A stretch of 56,792 bases of DNA from a virus. Below the pieces are notes generated by a model that saw only the letters and a program-made list of their open reading frames with translations, was not told the DNA's origin and searched no databases. The stretch covers positions 64,001-120,792 of the IMG/VR virus record IMGVR_UViG_3300045146_000225, one strand, 5' to 3'. Numbering within the stretch: the first letter of the stretch is position 1; every line of letters begins with the position of its first letter. This document shows positions 1 to 8,358 of the stretch, in pieces. The position numbers were made by a program, and so were the translations under genes.

Positions 1-2
1 AG

Positions 3-305
3 TACAAGAGCGGTGCATCTAACTCCAAGGGTGAATCCCTTAAAACGGATTCTTGGACAAAGGATGGTGTGGAGTACGTGTGTGTCCTTAACCCCAACGC
101 TAGGACGCTGGCTGTAAAGGACACGTGTAGCAACGAGAATCCCAACGATATCTTCACCGGCAAGGTGTTCACGTATAACACCTTGGTTATGCTCAACGAG
201 AAGGTTATCAGACCCATGTTCAAGTACAGTTCGCACGACGATACCGCTGAGGATATAGCCGAACTAGTCAAGTCTTCCGAGTGTACTCCTGAAACAAATG
301 AATAA
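3..305 (+). CDS. C-terminal part of an unknown phage protein (5' end outside window)
   Basis: The reading frame is open from base 3 to the TAA at 303-305, so this is the last ~100 codons of a gene that starts upstream. A GTG at 69 could act as a start, but the frame continues upstream without a stop, so I treat the gene as truncated by the window edge. The visible part is hydrophilic and ends in an acidic stretch (DDTAEDIAELVKSSE). I recognise no family. A strong hairpin follows it, so it probably closes a transcription unit. Confidence 0.6.
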   Translation, partial: YKSGASNSKGESLKTDSWTKDGVEYVCVLNPNARTLAVKDTCSNENPNDIFTGKVFTYNTLVMLNEKVIRPMFKYSSHDDTAEDIAELVKSSECTPETNE

Positions 306-323
306 ATTGCATTTATTTTAACA

Positions 324-365
324 ACAGCTTGGTCGCTTTGTGTTTGTGACCAAGCTGTATTTTTC
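324..365 (+). terminator. Rho-independent terminator
   Basis: An 11-bp perfect stem (ACAGCTTGGTC at 324-334 with GACCAAGCTGT at 348-358) has a 13-base loop and is followed by ATTTTTCT. It lies just after the partial first gene and before the groES promoter. Confidence 0.8.
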
Positions 366-388
366 TAATACCTAAATTATCTTGAAAG

Positions 389-484
389 ATGGAAGTTGTT
401 AAAATTAAATTCGATGATGGTTCGGTGAGCGGCTCAACACCGTGTGAAAAAATAACACGGCGTTGTACAACATGTTGTTTTTAA
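389..484 (+). CDS. possible 31-aa leader ORF
   Basis: An ATG at 389 opens a 31-codon frame ending at 482-484, just before the groES promoter -7 element. The product is Cys-rich at its end (CTTCCF). Part of the DNA can also fold (CCGTGT with ACACGG), so this could be untranslated sequence. It lies in the only gap between the first terminator and groES. Weak support as a gene. Confidence 0.25.
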   Translation: MEVVKIKFDDGSVSGSTPCEKITRRCTTCCF

Positions 485-495
485 TGATATATTTG
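463..495 (+). promoter_or_regulatory. Bacteroidetes-type promoter for the groES/polymerase unit
   Basis: A -7 element TATATTTG at 488-495 fits the Bacteroidetes consensus TAnnTTTG, with a TTG at 463-465 as a possible -33 element. The groES-like start codon is at 517, giving a short AT-rich leader. Confidence 0.55.
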
Positions 496-516
496 TGTTA
501 ATAAAAAATAAATGAT

Positions 517-1065
517 ATGGGTGAAGTAGTTATAAGACCTTTGCATGACAGGATTATAGTCAGGATGGACGAGTGTGCCAGCGTGACGAGTGGTGGTATA
601 TTATTGACGGAAGATTCCGCTGATGTCCCCAACACGGCTACCGTTGTTGCTGTGGGTAACCTCGTTAACAGGGAAGGTTCTGACCTTAAACCCGGCGATA
701 GGGTCATGTTGATGGAACGCTGTGGGTTTAACGTCAAGGATGGTACCACTATAATCACGTGTAATGATGTTATAGGTGTTATCGGTGAATCTAGTTTCAA
801 ACCGATGCACGAGCGCGTGCTGGTGCTGATGGACGATGTTAATGACGTGACCGCAGGTGGCATCATATTGCCCGAAGATGGTGTCGATATAGTCAATACC
901 GGCACGGTGAAGGCGTATGGCTCGCTCGTGAACAAGCAGGGTGAAGACATTGAAGTGGGTGATACCGTTATGGTCACCAAGTACGCCGGGCTTAACGTCA
1001 ATGTCGGTGGTGTTGACCACAAGTTATTGTTGTGTAATGATATGATTGGTGTTATAGAACAATAA
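517..1065 (+). CDS. Tandem two-domain GroES-like co-chaperonin
   Basis: A 182-aa protein made of two consecutive cpn10 domains, about residues 4-88 and 89-182. Each starts with the GroES-type strand (RPLHDRIIVRM; KPMHERVLVLM), carries a mobile-loop GG-I-L motif (TSGGILL; TAGGIILP) and ends NDVIGVI or NDMIGVI. Normal GroES is ~95 aa. The tandem form resembles chloroplast Cpn20 in plan. Phage GroES analogues such as T4 gp31 cap the host GroEL so that the capsid protein can fold, and the same role is inferred here because a gp23-type capsid gene is present. The start at 517 is preceded by an A-rich leader. The polymerase gene follows 3 bases after the stop, so the two are probably co-transcribed. 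Confidence 0.88.
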   Translation: MGEVVIRPLHDRIIVRMDECASVTSGGILLTEDSADVPNTATVVAVGNLVNREGSDLKPGDRVMLMERCGFNVKDGTTIITCNDVIGVIGESSFKPMHERVLVLMDDVNDVTAGGIILPEDGVDIVNTGTVKAYGSLVNKQGEDIEVGDTVMVTKYAGLNVNVGGVDHKLLLCNDMIGVIEQ

Positions 1066-1068
1066 TAT

Positions 1069-2466
1069 ATGCTTGTAGGTGTTGATTTAGAAGAAGACAA
1101 GTTGCGTGTATCGCATTACGATAGCGACGGAAGGCTGAAGTTCATAAAGAAGCAGATTAATGCTGACGACATGTTCAAATGGAACGTGACGGAACAGCCA
1201 ACAAGGTGGAAGACGTGGAACAACGCGTATATTTACCCGTCAATGACCAACAGGTTATCTAGGTTCAGGTTGGAGGAGCTGATGTTGAAGTACATCAAGG
1301 GTGATAGCCTCATGGTGCTAAATGAATTCAACAAGCCAAAGATAGCGTACCTCGATATAGAGAATTACGTTAACCAGAACAATGATTTTACAAAGCCGGA
1401 GCTTGCCGAGTTCCCTATAAACATCATATCCGTCCTTGTCGAGAATTGCGTGTACGTGCTGACTACATTGCCACAGATGTCGCCTGACGATATACGTAGG
1501 ATGGAATGCGAACTGAACGCTTACTTCAAGAAATACAACACGGCGTACACCATAAACTACCAGTTCTTCCAGAAGGAACTGCACTTGCTAACTTTTTTCT
1601 GCCACCACATGTTGCCTAAGCTTGGGTTCATCACCGGGTGGAACGTGCTAAACTACGACTGGCAGTATATAACCAACAGGTGCCAGAAGCTGGATATTGA
1701 TTTGACCAAGAAGTTACCATCGAGTGATCTCGGTATAAACAGGATACCGACGCATACAGCCATGATAGATTACATAGAGGCTGTCATGACGATGCGTTCA
1801 GTAAAGGACTTGGAGAACATGTCTCTGGAAACCGTGTCTAACAAGGTGCTCGATGTGGCCAAGTTGCACAACCCACATAAGTCGTTCTACGACTTCATCA
1901 ACGACACGTACATGTTCACGCTGTACAACATGATAGATAGCTGCCTTATACAGCTGATAGAGAACAAGACATCCACGCTAGACAGGTCTTTCGCAATAGC
2001 CAAGATAGCCAACATAGAGTTAAGCAGGACGTTCTCTTCGGTGTATATGACCGAGATGTTCCTTTGCCGGCAGTTCTACAACAACGGTATATTCTTGCCT
2101 GACATAAGGAAGAAGAAGGTGCAGAAAGACTTCAAGTACTCTGGTGCGTATGTCAAGCAGCCTATACCCGGGTTCTACGAGTACGTGTCGTGCTTCGACT
2201 TCAACTCGATGTACCCTAACATAGCGGTACAGTTCAACATATCGCCGGAGACGTATCTAGGCATGTGGGACAAGATAGATAAATCGACTTTACCTGCCAA
2301 TTACACGAGGACTGTAAAGGGTACCACGTTCGATAACACATATGATTCGGCAACTAGGTCGTTGCTCATAAAGTATTACGACACGAGGAAGATGTTCCAG
2401 AAGAACATGGCTGGTATAGAGGATGAGTTGAAGGAATTGCGTTCAAAATTACAGTGTGTGTCGTGA
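1069..2466 (+). CDS. Family-B DNA polymerase, N-terminal exonuclease half (split gene)
   Basis: The 465-aa product carries the three 3'-5' exonuclease motifs of family-B polymerases: YLDIEN (Exo I), GWNVLNYD (Exo II) and YNMIDS (Exo III). It also carries polymerase motif A, FDFNSMYPNI. It stops in the start of the fingers helices, before motif B (KxxxNSxYG) and motif C (DTD). T4 gp43 is ~900 aa, so about half is missing, and no frame in this window supplies the rest. Splits at this position are known for some T4-like phage polymerases and one archaeal enzyme, so the C-terminal half probably lies elsewhere in the genome. It follows groES by 3 bases. Confidence 0.85.
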   Translation: MLVGVDLEEDKLRVSHYDSDGRLKFIKKQINADDMFKWNVTEQPTRWKTWNNAYIYPSMTNRLSRFRLEELMLKYIKGDSLMVLNEFNKPKIAYLDIENYVNQNNDFTKPELAEFPINIISVLVENCVYVLTTLPQMSPDDIRRMECELNAYFKKYNTAYTINYQFFQKELHLLTFFCHHMLPKLGFITGWNVLNYDWQYITNRCQKLDIDLTKKLPSSDLGINRIPTHTAMIDYIEAVMTMRSVKDLENMSLETVSNKVLDVAKLHNPHKSFYDFINDTYMFTLYNMIDSCLIQLIENKTSTLDRSFAIAKIANIELSRTFSSVYMTEMFLCRQFYNNGIFLPDIRKKKVQKDFKYSGAYVKQPIPGFYEYVSCFDFNSMYPNIAVQFNISPETYLGMWDKIDKSTLPANYTRTVKGTTFDNTYDSATRSLLIKYYDTRKMFQKNMAGIEDELKELRSKLQCVS

Positions 2467-2532
2467 ATATCTGCATAATTGGTATGGCATAATGTAAAAA
2501 TATCATATATGTTAAAAAAAATAAAATCTATT

Positions 2533-3168
2533 ATGGATGGTTTCGGGTTTAATTTAAGGTCTGTCGAGAAGCAGTACGTTGGTAAGAATTTCAAGCACAA
2601 GGTCGATACCAGTTACGATAAAGCCGGTAGTTACAACAAGTGTTCTGGTATTAGCAAGGGTGAACACGGGGAGTACATGTTGCAGATGGTTAACGGTGAA
2701 CCGATACCGTTGCGTAACGTCGATTACTACCTGGAGCCAATCAACTTCGACCCCGGTGAAGTTCCTGTTCTTGATGATTTCCAGTTCTCGGATGAAGAAA
2801 CAAAGCGCGAGTACGAGGTTGCTAAAATGAAGAAACTTGGTGTTGTCGCGCCACAGGAAATGTCACCGAACGTGCTTCTTGGTACACCAGTTGCCATTAC
2901 CAAACAACCTGTTGTTAATGCCGTAAGCGATGTTAAACCGATAGACATGTTCGGGAATCTAACGACATCCAAGACTAGCTTCAAGATGGCTGTCGATGTT
3001 GATATGCCCGACTTCATGCTAGTCAAGATGCTTTACAAGAACTCTGCAGATAAGGATAAATTCATAAACGACTTGTCTATCTACATAAAGAACGCTATGA
3101 CGATTGATGATATCAAGAGTTGCGTCGTGGCTAAACTAGGTGATTCGCAAGGCAAGAAGAGTATATAA
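2533..3168 (+). CDS. Unknown phage protein between polymerase and helicase
   Basis: A 211-aa protein of unknown family. I place the start at the ATG at 2533 because it is preceded by an A-rich tract typical of this genome; an ATG at 2509 and a TTG at 2479 are in frame upstream. The N-terminal half is polar and charged and the C-terminal ~60 residues look helical (DMPDFMLVKMLYKNSADKDKF). Its place between the polymerase half and the replicative helicase suggests a replication accessory role, for example helicase loading or ssDNA binding, but no motif proves this. Confidence 0.65.
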   Translation: MDGFGFNLRSVEKQYVGKNFKHKVDTSYDKAGSYNKCSGISKGEHGEYMLQMVNGEPIPLRNVDYYLEPINFDPGEVPVLDDFQFSDEETKREYEVAKMKKLGVVAPQEMSPNVLLGTPVAITKQPVVNAVSDVKPIDMFGNLTTSKTSFKMAVDVDMPDFMLVKMLYKNSADKDKFINDLSIYIKNAMTIDDIKSCVVAKLGDSQGKKSI

Positions 3169-3202
3169 TCATTTTTGTATTAACCTTTAATTTAGAAAAA
3201 TA

Positions 3203-4810
3203 GTGGTAACATTTTCGGAGAACATAGAGGTGTTCGAGAAGGCTATTCTCAAGTACTTGATAACGCAGGACGACGACTACGTTCTTGTTGATGAATTGAA
3301 CGTTGATGTTGATAAAGCTAGTATAATAAACCACATCCAGCCGTCGTTTTTCTCGATACAGGCGCACGCTGATTTGTTCAAGTGCATAAAGGACTTCTAC
3401 AAGTCGTACAATAACATCCCGAATAAGGACGAGTTGTTGAAGATGGTTGAACTGAAAGGTATAACAGTAGACCATAACGAGTTCAAGGAAATGATGCTGA
3501 TATCGCTGCACAAGTACTCCCCGGAATTCTTGTTCAAGTACTTGAAATCTTTCATACTCGTAAAGACGCTTAACAACCAGATTTCTAAGGTTGCCATCAA
3601 GTTGAAATCTACCAAGATAAACCCCGATAACATTAACGCTATATTCGATTACGTAAGGACATCGCTCGGTGAGGAAATTGACGTTGACTTGACCAATTCG
3701 AGCGATGGTCTCGATATATACGACCCCAAATCGCACATACAGCCTATAAAGAACACCAAATCGACAGGGTTCATGTACCTCGATACCGTTCTAGGTGGTG
3801 GGTGGGAGCCGAAGACATTCGTCGTGTTCGCTGGTCCACCCAAATGCGGTAAGTCTTTAACCCTTAGTAACCTGGCTGTACGTGCTGCTAACCTTGGTAA
3901 CAACGTCGGCGTGTTCACTGTGGAGCTTGGTGACAGGAAGTACACTAAACGTTTAGGTTCTAACCTTTTCAGCGTTCCGTACACCGAGTACAAGAATTAT
4001 TACGACGATAATAACCTCGGTAGCTTGAGGATGGCTATAAGCAGGTACAAGGAAGAGAACCCCAATGCAGGTGTCATCGACGTTAAGGAGTACCCGACTG
4101 GTTCGGCTAGTGTCATAGACATAGAGAACTACTTCTTGAAGATGCAGAAGAAGAAGAACATAAAGTACGACCTCGTAGTTGTTGATTATGTCAACCTTCT
4201 CAAACCAGAGGAGAACGACGAGGGTATGTACATGAAGATCAAGAAGATTTGCGAGGGATTGAGGAAGATAGCGCAGAGGAATAACTGGTGTGTTGTATCC
4301 GCGACGCAGGTTAAGCAGCAGTTCTTCACATCTAGTGATATGACTATGGATGCCGTGGCTGAATCGGCTGGTCTTGTCGCCACGGTCGATAGCTTGTTCA
4401 TGATAAGCGGTGATGAGCTTGGTTTGAAGTTCAAGAACGTCGCCAACCGGGACGAGGGTTACATGAATTCTTATGCTAATTACAAGAAGGTGTTCGATTA
4501 CTACAGGCTGGTTGAAGATGGTGATGGTTATTCGCACATGGAGCTTGGTTTATCATCTACGATAGATAAGTACAACCAGACCTATAACATAGGTGGTAAT
4601 ATTGGTAATGTTGGTAATACTAGTTTGAATTTAAACTTGAACTCTACTTCTACTGCTAGTGTTAATGTTAACGGTGGTGTCTCGAATCAACTATTGCAGC
4701 ATGCAGTGCAGCAACCAGTGATGCCTCAACAACAACCTATGTTTAATAACGGTGGTCACATCAACGTGAATGATGTTCTAAATAATATATCTTTGTCCCC
4801 GGTGAAATAA
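3203..4810 (+). CDS. DnaB/gp41-type replicative DNA helicase
   Basis: A 535-aa protein. The N-terminal ~160 residues are helical, as in DnaB N-domains. A RecA-fold ATPase follows, with Walker A GPPKCGKS (residues 211-218), a VELGDRKY stretch where DnaB has its Walker-associated glutamate, Walker B VVVDYVNLL and the sensor-like VVSATQVKQQ. The last ~100 residues are low-complexity Asn/Gly/Gln-rich and probably disordered. It should unwind the fork with the split polymerase upstream. The start is GTG at 3203. T4 gp41 is 475 aa; the extra length is the C-terminal tail. Confidence 0.9.
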   Translation: MVTFSENIEVFEKAILKYLITQDDDYVLVDELNVDVDKASIINHIQPSFFSIQAHADLFKCIKDFYKSYNNIPNKDELLKMVELKGITVDHNEFKEMMLISLHKYSPEFLFKYLKSFILVKTLNNQISKVAIKLKSTKINPDNINAIFDYVRTSLGEEIDVDLTNSSDGLDIYDPKSHIQPIKNTKSTGFMYLDTVLGGGWEPKTFVVFAGPPKCGKSLTLSNLAVRAANLGNNVGVFTVELGDRKYTKRLGSNLFSVPYTEYKNYYDDNNLGSLRMAISRYKEENPNAGVIDVKEYPTGSASVIDIENYFLKMQKKKNIKYDLVVVDYVNLLKPEENDEGMYMKIKKICEGLRKIAQRNNWCVVSATQVKQQFFTSSDMTMDAVAESAGLVATVDSLFMISGDELGLKFKNVANRDEGYMNSYANYKKVFDYYRLVEDGDGYSHMELGLSSTIDKYNQTYNIGGNIGNVGNTSLNLNLNSTSTASVNVNGGVSNQLLQHAVQQPVMPQQQPMFNNGGHINVNDVLNNISLSPVK

Positions 4811-4824
4811 TCCATATAGTGTTA

Positions 4825-4851
4825 TTGGTATCATAGATATTTGTATATTTG
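4825..4851 (+). promoter_or_regulatory. Bacteroidetes-type promoter before the aminopeptidase gene
   Basis: TTG at 4825-4827 and TATATTTG at 4844-4851 are separated by 16 bases, matching the -33/-7 pattern. The start codon is at 4879. Confidence 0.6.
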
Positions 4852-4878
4852 TCGTGTAGTTTTTAATTTATAATTTAT

Positions 4879-6315
4879 ATGGTTAAAATTGGGTTTATAT
4901 CGAAAGTAGATGCTATTGGTAATATTCTGTATATAACAACAAAAGAGCTTGGGTTGCCTATTGAACTCACGGATGTTGAGCGATCATGGGTCGGGTCACA
5001 ATTTGAGCACAACAAGGATTTGGTGCATATTAACAGGTACGATAAACAAATTTATATCCTCTCTGTACCATCAAAGAAACAAGCGTGGCAAACATCAGAA
5101 TCATTGCGGTGTAGCGGTGCTGATGTGTTAAAGATGCTTAATACCTTGAAACAAGGATCTGTTTCAGTCGTCAACATGACTGGTGATTCTGGGGTGTTGG
5201 TTGATGTTGTCGAGGGTATGTACCTAGCTTCGTACCAGTTCATAAAGTATGTATCAGAGTATGACAAGAAATTAAACAGTGTTAAATTAATCAACGTCGT
5301 TGATGCAGATACTGATATATTTAATGGGTTGATAAATCTGTGGGATTCTGTTGGTGAAGTTAAAACTCTTGTTAATGAACCTGCCATATCATTATCAACC
5401 GTGGATTACGTGGATTATCTGCGTAAAATGTGTGGTAATTGTGGTATCACCCTCGATGTATTTGATAAGGAATGGCTCGTTGATAATGGTATGGGTGGTA
5501 TACTATCTGTAAATATGGGTAGTGTTGACCCGCCGTATTTATGTTCTATGGAGTGGAAGCCAGATGGACACATTAACAGTAAACCAATCGTTCTTATCGG
5601 TAAGGGTATCATGTACGATACGGGTGGATTAAGCCTCAAACCGTCTTCTTCTATGGAGACTATGAAGTCTGACATGGGTGGTTCAGCCGCTGTTACTGGT
5701 GTTATGAGGGCAATCGCGTTAAATAATATCCCACTAAACGTAATAGCTTTAATACCTATGACGGATAATATACCGGGTCCAAACGCGTATGCACCTGGTG
5801 ATGTTATAAAGATGCATAGTGGTATTTTTGTTGAGGTTCTTAATACTGATGCCGAAGGGAGGATGTTGCTTGCAGATGCGTTGAGTTTTGCTAAGAAATT
5901 CGACCCGCATATAGTTATTGATATTGCTACACTCACTGGTTCTGCTAGAGCTGCTGTTGGTGAAAATGCTTCTGTAATTATGGGTACTGCCGAGCAGAAG
6001 TATATAAACGACATCATCGAGTGTGGTCTATCCGTCCATGAGAGGCTTGTTCAGTTCCCATTATGGTATGATTACGGAGATATGATTAAATCTGATATTG
6101 CCGATATCAATAATACGGGTGGTCTTCTCGCCGGTGCGATTACTGCTGGTAAATTCCTAGAGAAGTTCACGTCATACCCTTGGATGCATATAGACATCGG
6201 TGGGTCAGCGTATAACACCAAGGGTGGTGATTACCGTGGTAAAGGTGCCACAGGAATGGGCGTTCGTCTCTTGTATTCATTCTTGAATACATGTGTTAGT
6301 GGTTTAAAAGGTTAA
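4879..6315 (+). CDS. pepA: M17-family leucyl aminopeptidase
   Basis: A 478-aa protein close to the usual ~480-500 aa of the family. The catalytic C-domain has the metal and catalytic signatures GKGIMYDTGG (K242), SDMGG, and NTDAEGRMLLADAL (from N322, the M17 hallmark), then IDIATLTG. The N-terminal macro-like domain is divergent. M17 enzymes are di-metal hexameric peptidases of the cytoplasm that release N-terminal residues; PepA can also bind DNA and act in site-specific recombination. In a phage it may recycle peptides or act as a DNA-binding factor, which is inference. It has its own promoter and ends at a large inverted repeat, so it is a single-gene unit. Confidence 0.93.
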   Translation: MVKIGFISKVDAIGNILYITTKELGLPIELTDVERSWVGSQFEHNKDLVHINRYDKQIYILSVPSKKQAWQTSESLRCSGADVLKMLNTLKQGSVSVVNMTGDSGVLVDVVEGMYLASYQFIKYVSEYDKKLNSVKLINVVDADTDIFNGLINLWDSVGEVKTLVNEPAISLSTVDYVDYLRKMCGNCGITLDVFDKEWLVDNGMGGILSVNMGSVDPPYLCSMEWKPDGHINSKPIVLIGKGIMYDTGGLSLKPSSSMETMKSDMGGSAAVTGVMRAIALNNIPLNVIALIPMTDNIPGPNAYAPGDVIKMHSGIFVEVLNTDAEGRMLLADALSFAKKFDPHIVIDIATLTGSARAAVGENASVIMGTAEQKYINDIIECGLSVHERLVQFPLWYDYGDMIKSDIADINNTGGLLAGAITAGKFLEKFTSYPWMHIDIGGSAYNTKGGDYRGKGATGMGVRLLYSFLNTCVSGLKG

Positions 6316-6322
6316 TTATATT

Positions 6323-6378
6323 TTAAGATGCTATTGGTATGTTATTGTGAAATACTATAATAGCCAATAGCATCTTAA
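6323..6378. terminator. Long perfect inverted repeat, probable terminator
   Basis: TTAAGATGCTATTGG at 6323-6337 is the exact reverse complement of 6364-6378, giving a 15-bp stem with a 26-base loop. It starts 7 bases after the aminopeptidase stop. There is no strong T-run, so it could alternatively be an operator or an RNA-processing structure. Confidence 0.55.
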
Positions 6379-6463
6379 TATTTCTCGGTGTATTAATTAT
6401 CTTTGTGTATCGCGCGTTCTTATATAAGAAATGGTGTAACCAGTTCAAAATAATTAAAAGCAC

Positions 6464-6940
6464 GTGACGCGTAAGAATAGCAAGAAGATACTAAATAACT
6501 CGTACACTAAGGGTGAAAACCTCAAGGGTGACGAATACGAGTTCGGTACAAAGTTGATTGTTGATGAGTCCCTTGTGTCGATGTACATGAAGGATACGTG
6601 TGGTATAAATGACATATTGTATTCGGATCTTGAATGTATTGTAGATGGTATAATGTGTTCTGACGATAGGGTCAAGACGATTGTTAATTCTGATGTTAAA
6701 GTGACGAGGATCGATATCAACTACGTGTTCGATGTCGTGTACGGTAAGTTCTCGACTGACATGAAGCTTGTTTCGAGTATAAATATATCGTACTTGTTCG
6801 ATATAATGGTTGGTTATCTTAGTATATCGCATGACTATATGTTCTCAATGTTGTCTTACCGCAATAAGGAAATAGTCGTATCATTGCTTATCAACGATGC
6901 TGATAATGATATAACTCGTAATGTTAAATTCATGGTTTAA
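6464..6940 (+). CDS. Unknown 158-aa phage protein
   Basis: The frame opens at GTG 6464. The N-terminus is basic (TRKNSKKI), and the rest mixes short hydrophobic segments with acidic stretches (YVFDVVYGKFS, ISYLFDIMVGYLS). No family is recognised. A weak TATCTTTG element lies at 6398-6405, upstream of the start. It overlaps or directly precedes the next small ORF, suggesting co-transcription towards the gp47-like gene. Confidence 0.6.
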   Translation: MTRKNSKKILNNSYTKGENLKGDEYEFGTKLIVDESLVSMYMKDTCGINDILYSDLECIVDGIMCSDDRVKTIVNSDVKVTRIDINYVFDVVYGKFSTDMKLVSSINISYLFDIMVGYLSISHDYMFSMLSYRNKEIVVSLLINDADNDITRNVKFMV

Positions 6941-6953
6941 AAATCGTGTATTC

Positions 6954-7127
6954 ATGGAAAATGTTGAATTTATTGATAGTATGTTTTATGGTGTCGGTAC
7001 TACTTTGTATTGGCTTGGCAAGTACCAGTTCACGCTAGACGAACTCGTGAGGGATAACGAGGGTAAACGTATTGTCGTCAATAAGAACTCGTTACCGGAG
7101 GTTTATTTTTGTATTATAAATGATTAA
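6954..7127 (+). CDS. Unknown 57-aa phage protein
   Basis: The ATG at 6954 starts a 57-codon frame; an upstream TTG at 6921 is also in frame but would overlap the previous gene. The product contains two short hydrophobic runs around a Trp/Tyr-rich core (YWLGKYQFTLDELV). No family recognised. Confidence 0.5.
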   Translation: MENVEFIDSMFYGVGTTLYWLGKYQFTLDELVRDNEGKRIVVNKNSLPEVYFCIIND

Positions 7128-7139
7128 CACGTAAAGTAT

Positions 7140-7259
7140 ATGTCGCGTATTTATAAATTATTATCCAAATTTAGTGATTTACATATAGTTGATTTGTATA
7201 TGGTTTACATGGTAATGATTGTTGTTTTGGTTTGTGTTCTTTATGCGTGGACTTATTGA
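7140..7259 (+). CDS. 39-aa single-span membrane peptide
   Basis: ATG at 7140 to TGA at 7257-7259. After a basic N-terminus (MSRIYKLLSK) there is one hydrophobic segment (MVYMVMIVVLVCVLYAW) long enough to cross a membrane, ending almost at the C-terminus. It sits directly before the gp47-like gene. Phages often encode such peptides for lysis control or host takeover; nothing here selects between these. Confidence 0.5.
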   Translation: MSRIYKLLSKFSDLHIVDLYMVYMVMIVVLVCVLYAWTY

Positions 7260-7268
7260 TTTTATATA

Positions 7269-8357
7269 ATGTTTAAAAACTGGCGCAGGATATACTTGGT
7301 ATCCGATTTGCACCTGGGGGTGCGTAACAATTCATTGTTCTGGAAGGACTCTATGGTTGGGTTCTTCGGTTGGTTCGTTGACGATATACGGTCTAAGGGG
7401 TTCGACCCCGACAAGGATGTTCTTTTCGTCCTCGGTGATGTGTTCAACTCGCGCGAGTCGGTGAACCTGATGCTTCTCGAAGAGTCCATAAACATATTCA
7501 CCAGGTTGTCGTCTGTTTTCAAGAACGGTGTGCATATAGTTGTGGGTAACCACGACACGTATTACGTGGACCACAACACTATTAATTCGGTTTCGTTCCT
7601 TAGCAGGATGGTGGATGGTGTCACGTGTTACCAGGACTCGTGTGTCCTCGATGTGAACGGTGTATCATTGAGGATATTGCCTTGGGTAACGTCGTTCGAT
7701 TCTATACATTCTACCCTCGGTGATGACACTTCGGACTACCTTTTCTGCCACATGGATATAAACGGCATGAAGTATTCTAGCGGTGTGGATATAGACAAGT
7801 GCGTAAGGCGTGACGTGCTTGATAAATACAAGGGTGTGTACTCCGGGCATATACACGTCAGGCAGTACAACGGTAACGTTGCCTATGTTGGTACACCTTA
7901 CCAGTTGGATACTGGCGATATAGGCAATTCAAGGGGGTACCATTACATTGATACCACGTGTGGTTGGGAGTTGAATTACGTCGAGAACACATTTTCGCCC
8001 AGGTTCACCATAATCACCATGGATAAGATGCTCGAGTTGTCTGTACCCGAGTTGAATGTGCTTATAGGTAACTCGTTCGTGGATGTGATATGCAATTCTA
8101 GGTTGTTCAACAAGATGGACCTTGTGCTTTTCAGGAAGAACCTATCCGAGCTGGGTGTATCTTTCTTGAAGATGGAGTTCACGGAACGCATGGATACGGA
8201 AGGCGTGGATACTGTCGAGGATATGCTAGGCAAGTTCACGTTCGATATATACGATTCCAGCATCTCCCTGTTGAAATCTAGCAAGAAGACGGATTCAGAG
8301 ATAGAAACCGTTATGGGTTACTTCGATATCCTGTACAAGAAGGTAAAAATGCAATGA
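7269..8357 (+). CDS. gp47/SbcD/Mre11-like nuclease
   Basis: A 362-aa calcineurin-type metallophosphoesterase with all expected metal motifs in order: DLHLG, GDVFNSRES, GNHDTYY, HMDING and SGHIHVRQ. This is the Mre11/SbcD/T4 gp47 pattern. With gp46/SbcC it forms the ATP-driven nuclease that resects DNA ends for recombination-dependent replication. T4 gp47 is 339 aa. Its partner here is at 32478-35042, about 24 kb away, whereas 46 and 47 are neighbours in T4; the foreign island lies between them. Confidence 0.93.
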   Translation: MFKNWRRIYLVSDLHLGVRNNSLFWKDSMVGFFGWFVDDIRSKGFDPDKDVLFVLGDVFNSRESVNLMLLEESINIFTRLSSVFKNGVHIVVGNHDTYYVDHNTINSVSFLSRMVDGVTCYQDSCVLDVNGVSLRILPWVTSFDSIHSTLGDDTSDYLFCHMDINGMKYSSGVDIDKCVRRDVLDKYKGVYSGHIHVRQYNGNVAYVGTPYQLDTGDIGNSRGYHYIDTTCGWELNYVENTFSPRFTIITMDKMLELSVPELNVLIGNSFVDVICNSRLFNKMDLVLFRKNLSELGVSFLKMEFTERMDTEGVDTVEDMLGKFTFDIYDSSISLLKSSKKTDSEIETVMGYFDILYKKVKMQ

Positions 8358-8358
8358 T

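Noticed and set aside
498-1100. A 200-codon minus-strand ORF and other long antisense frames (e.g. 30144-30671, 46882-47730, 43428-43904)
   Set aside because: Each lies fully opposite a gene with clear family motifs (GroES, gp6, protease-scaffold, 461-aa protein), lacks its own leader, and reads as a low-complexity shadow.
7397-7411. tRNA-like T-arm sequence (GGGGTTCGACCCC); a similar one near 30796
   Set aside because: Both are inside coding sequence of the gp47- and gp6-like genes, and no acceptor, D or anticodon arms surround them. No tRNA gene was found in the window.
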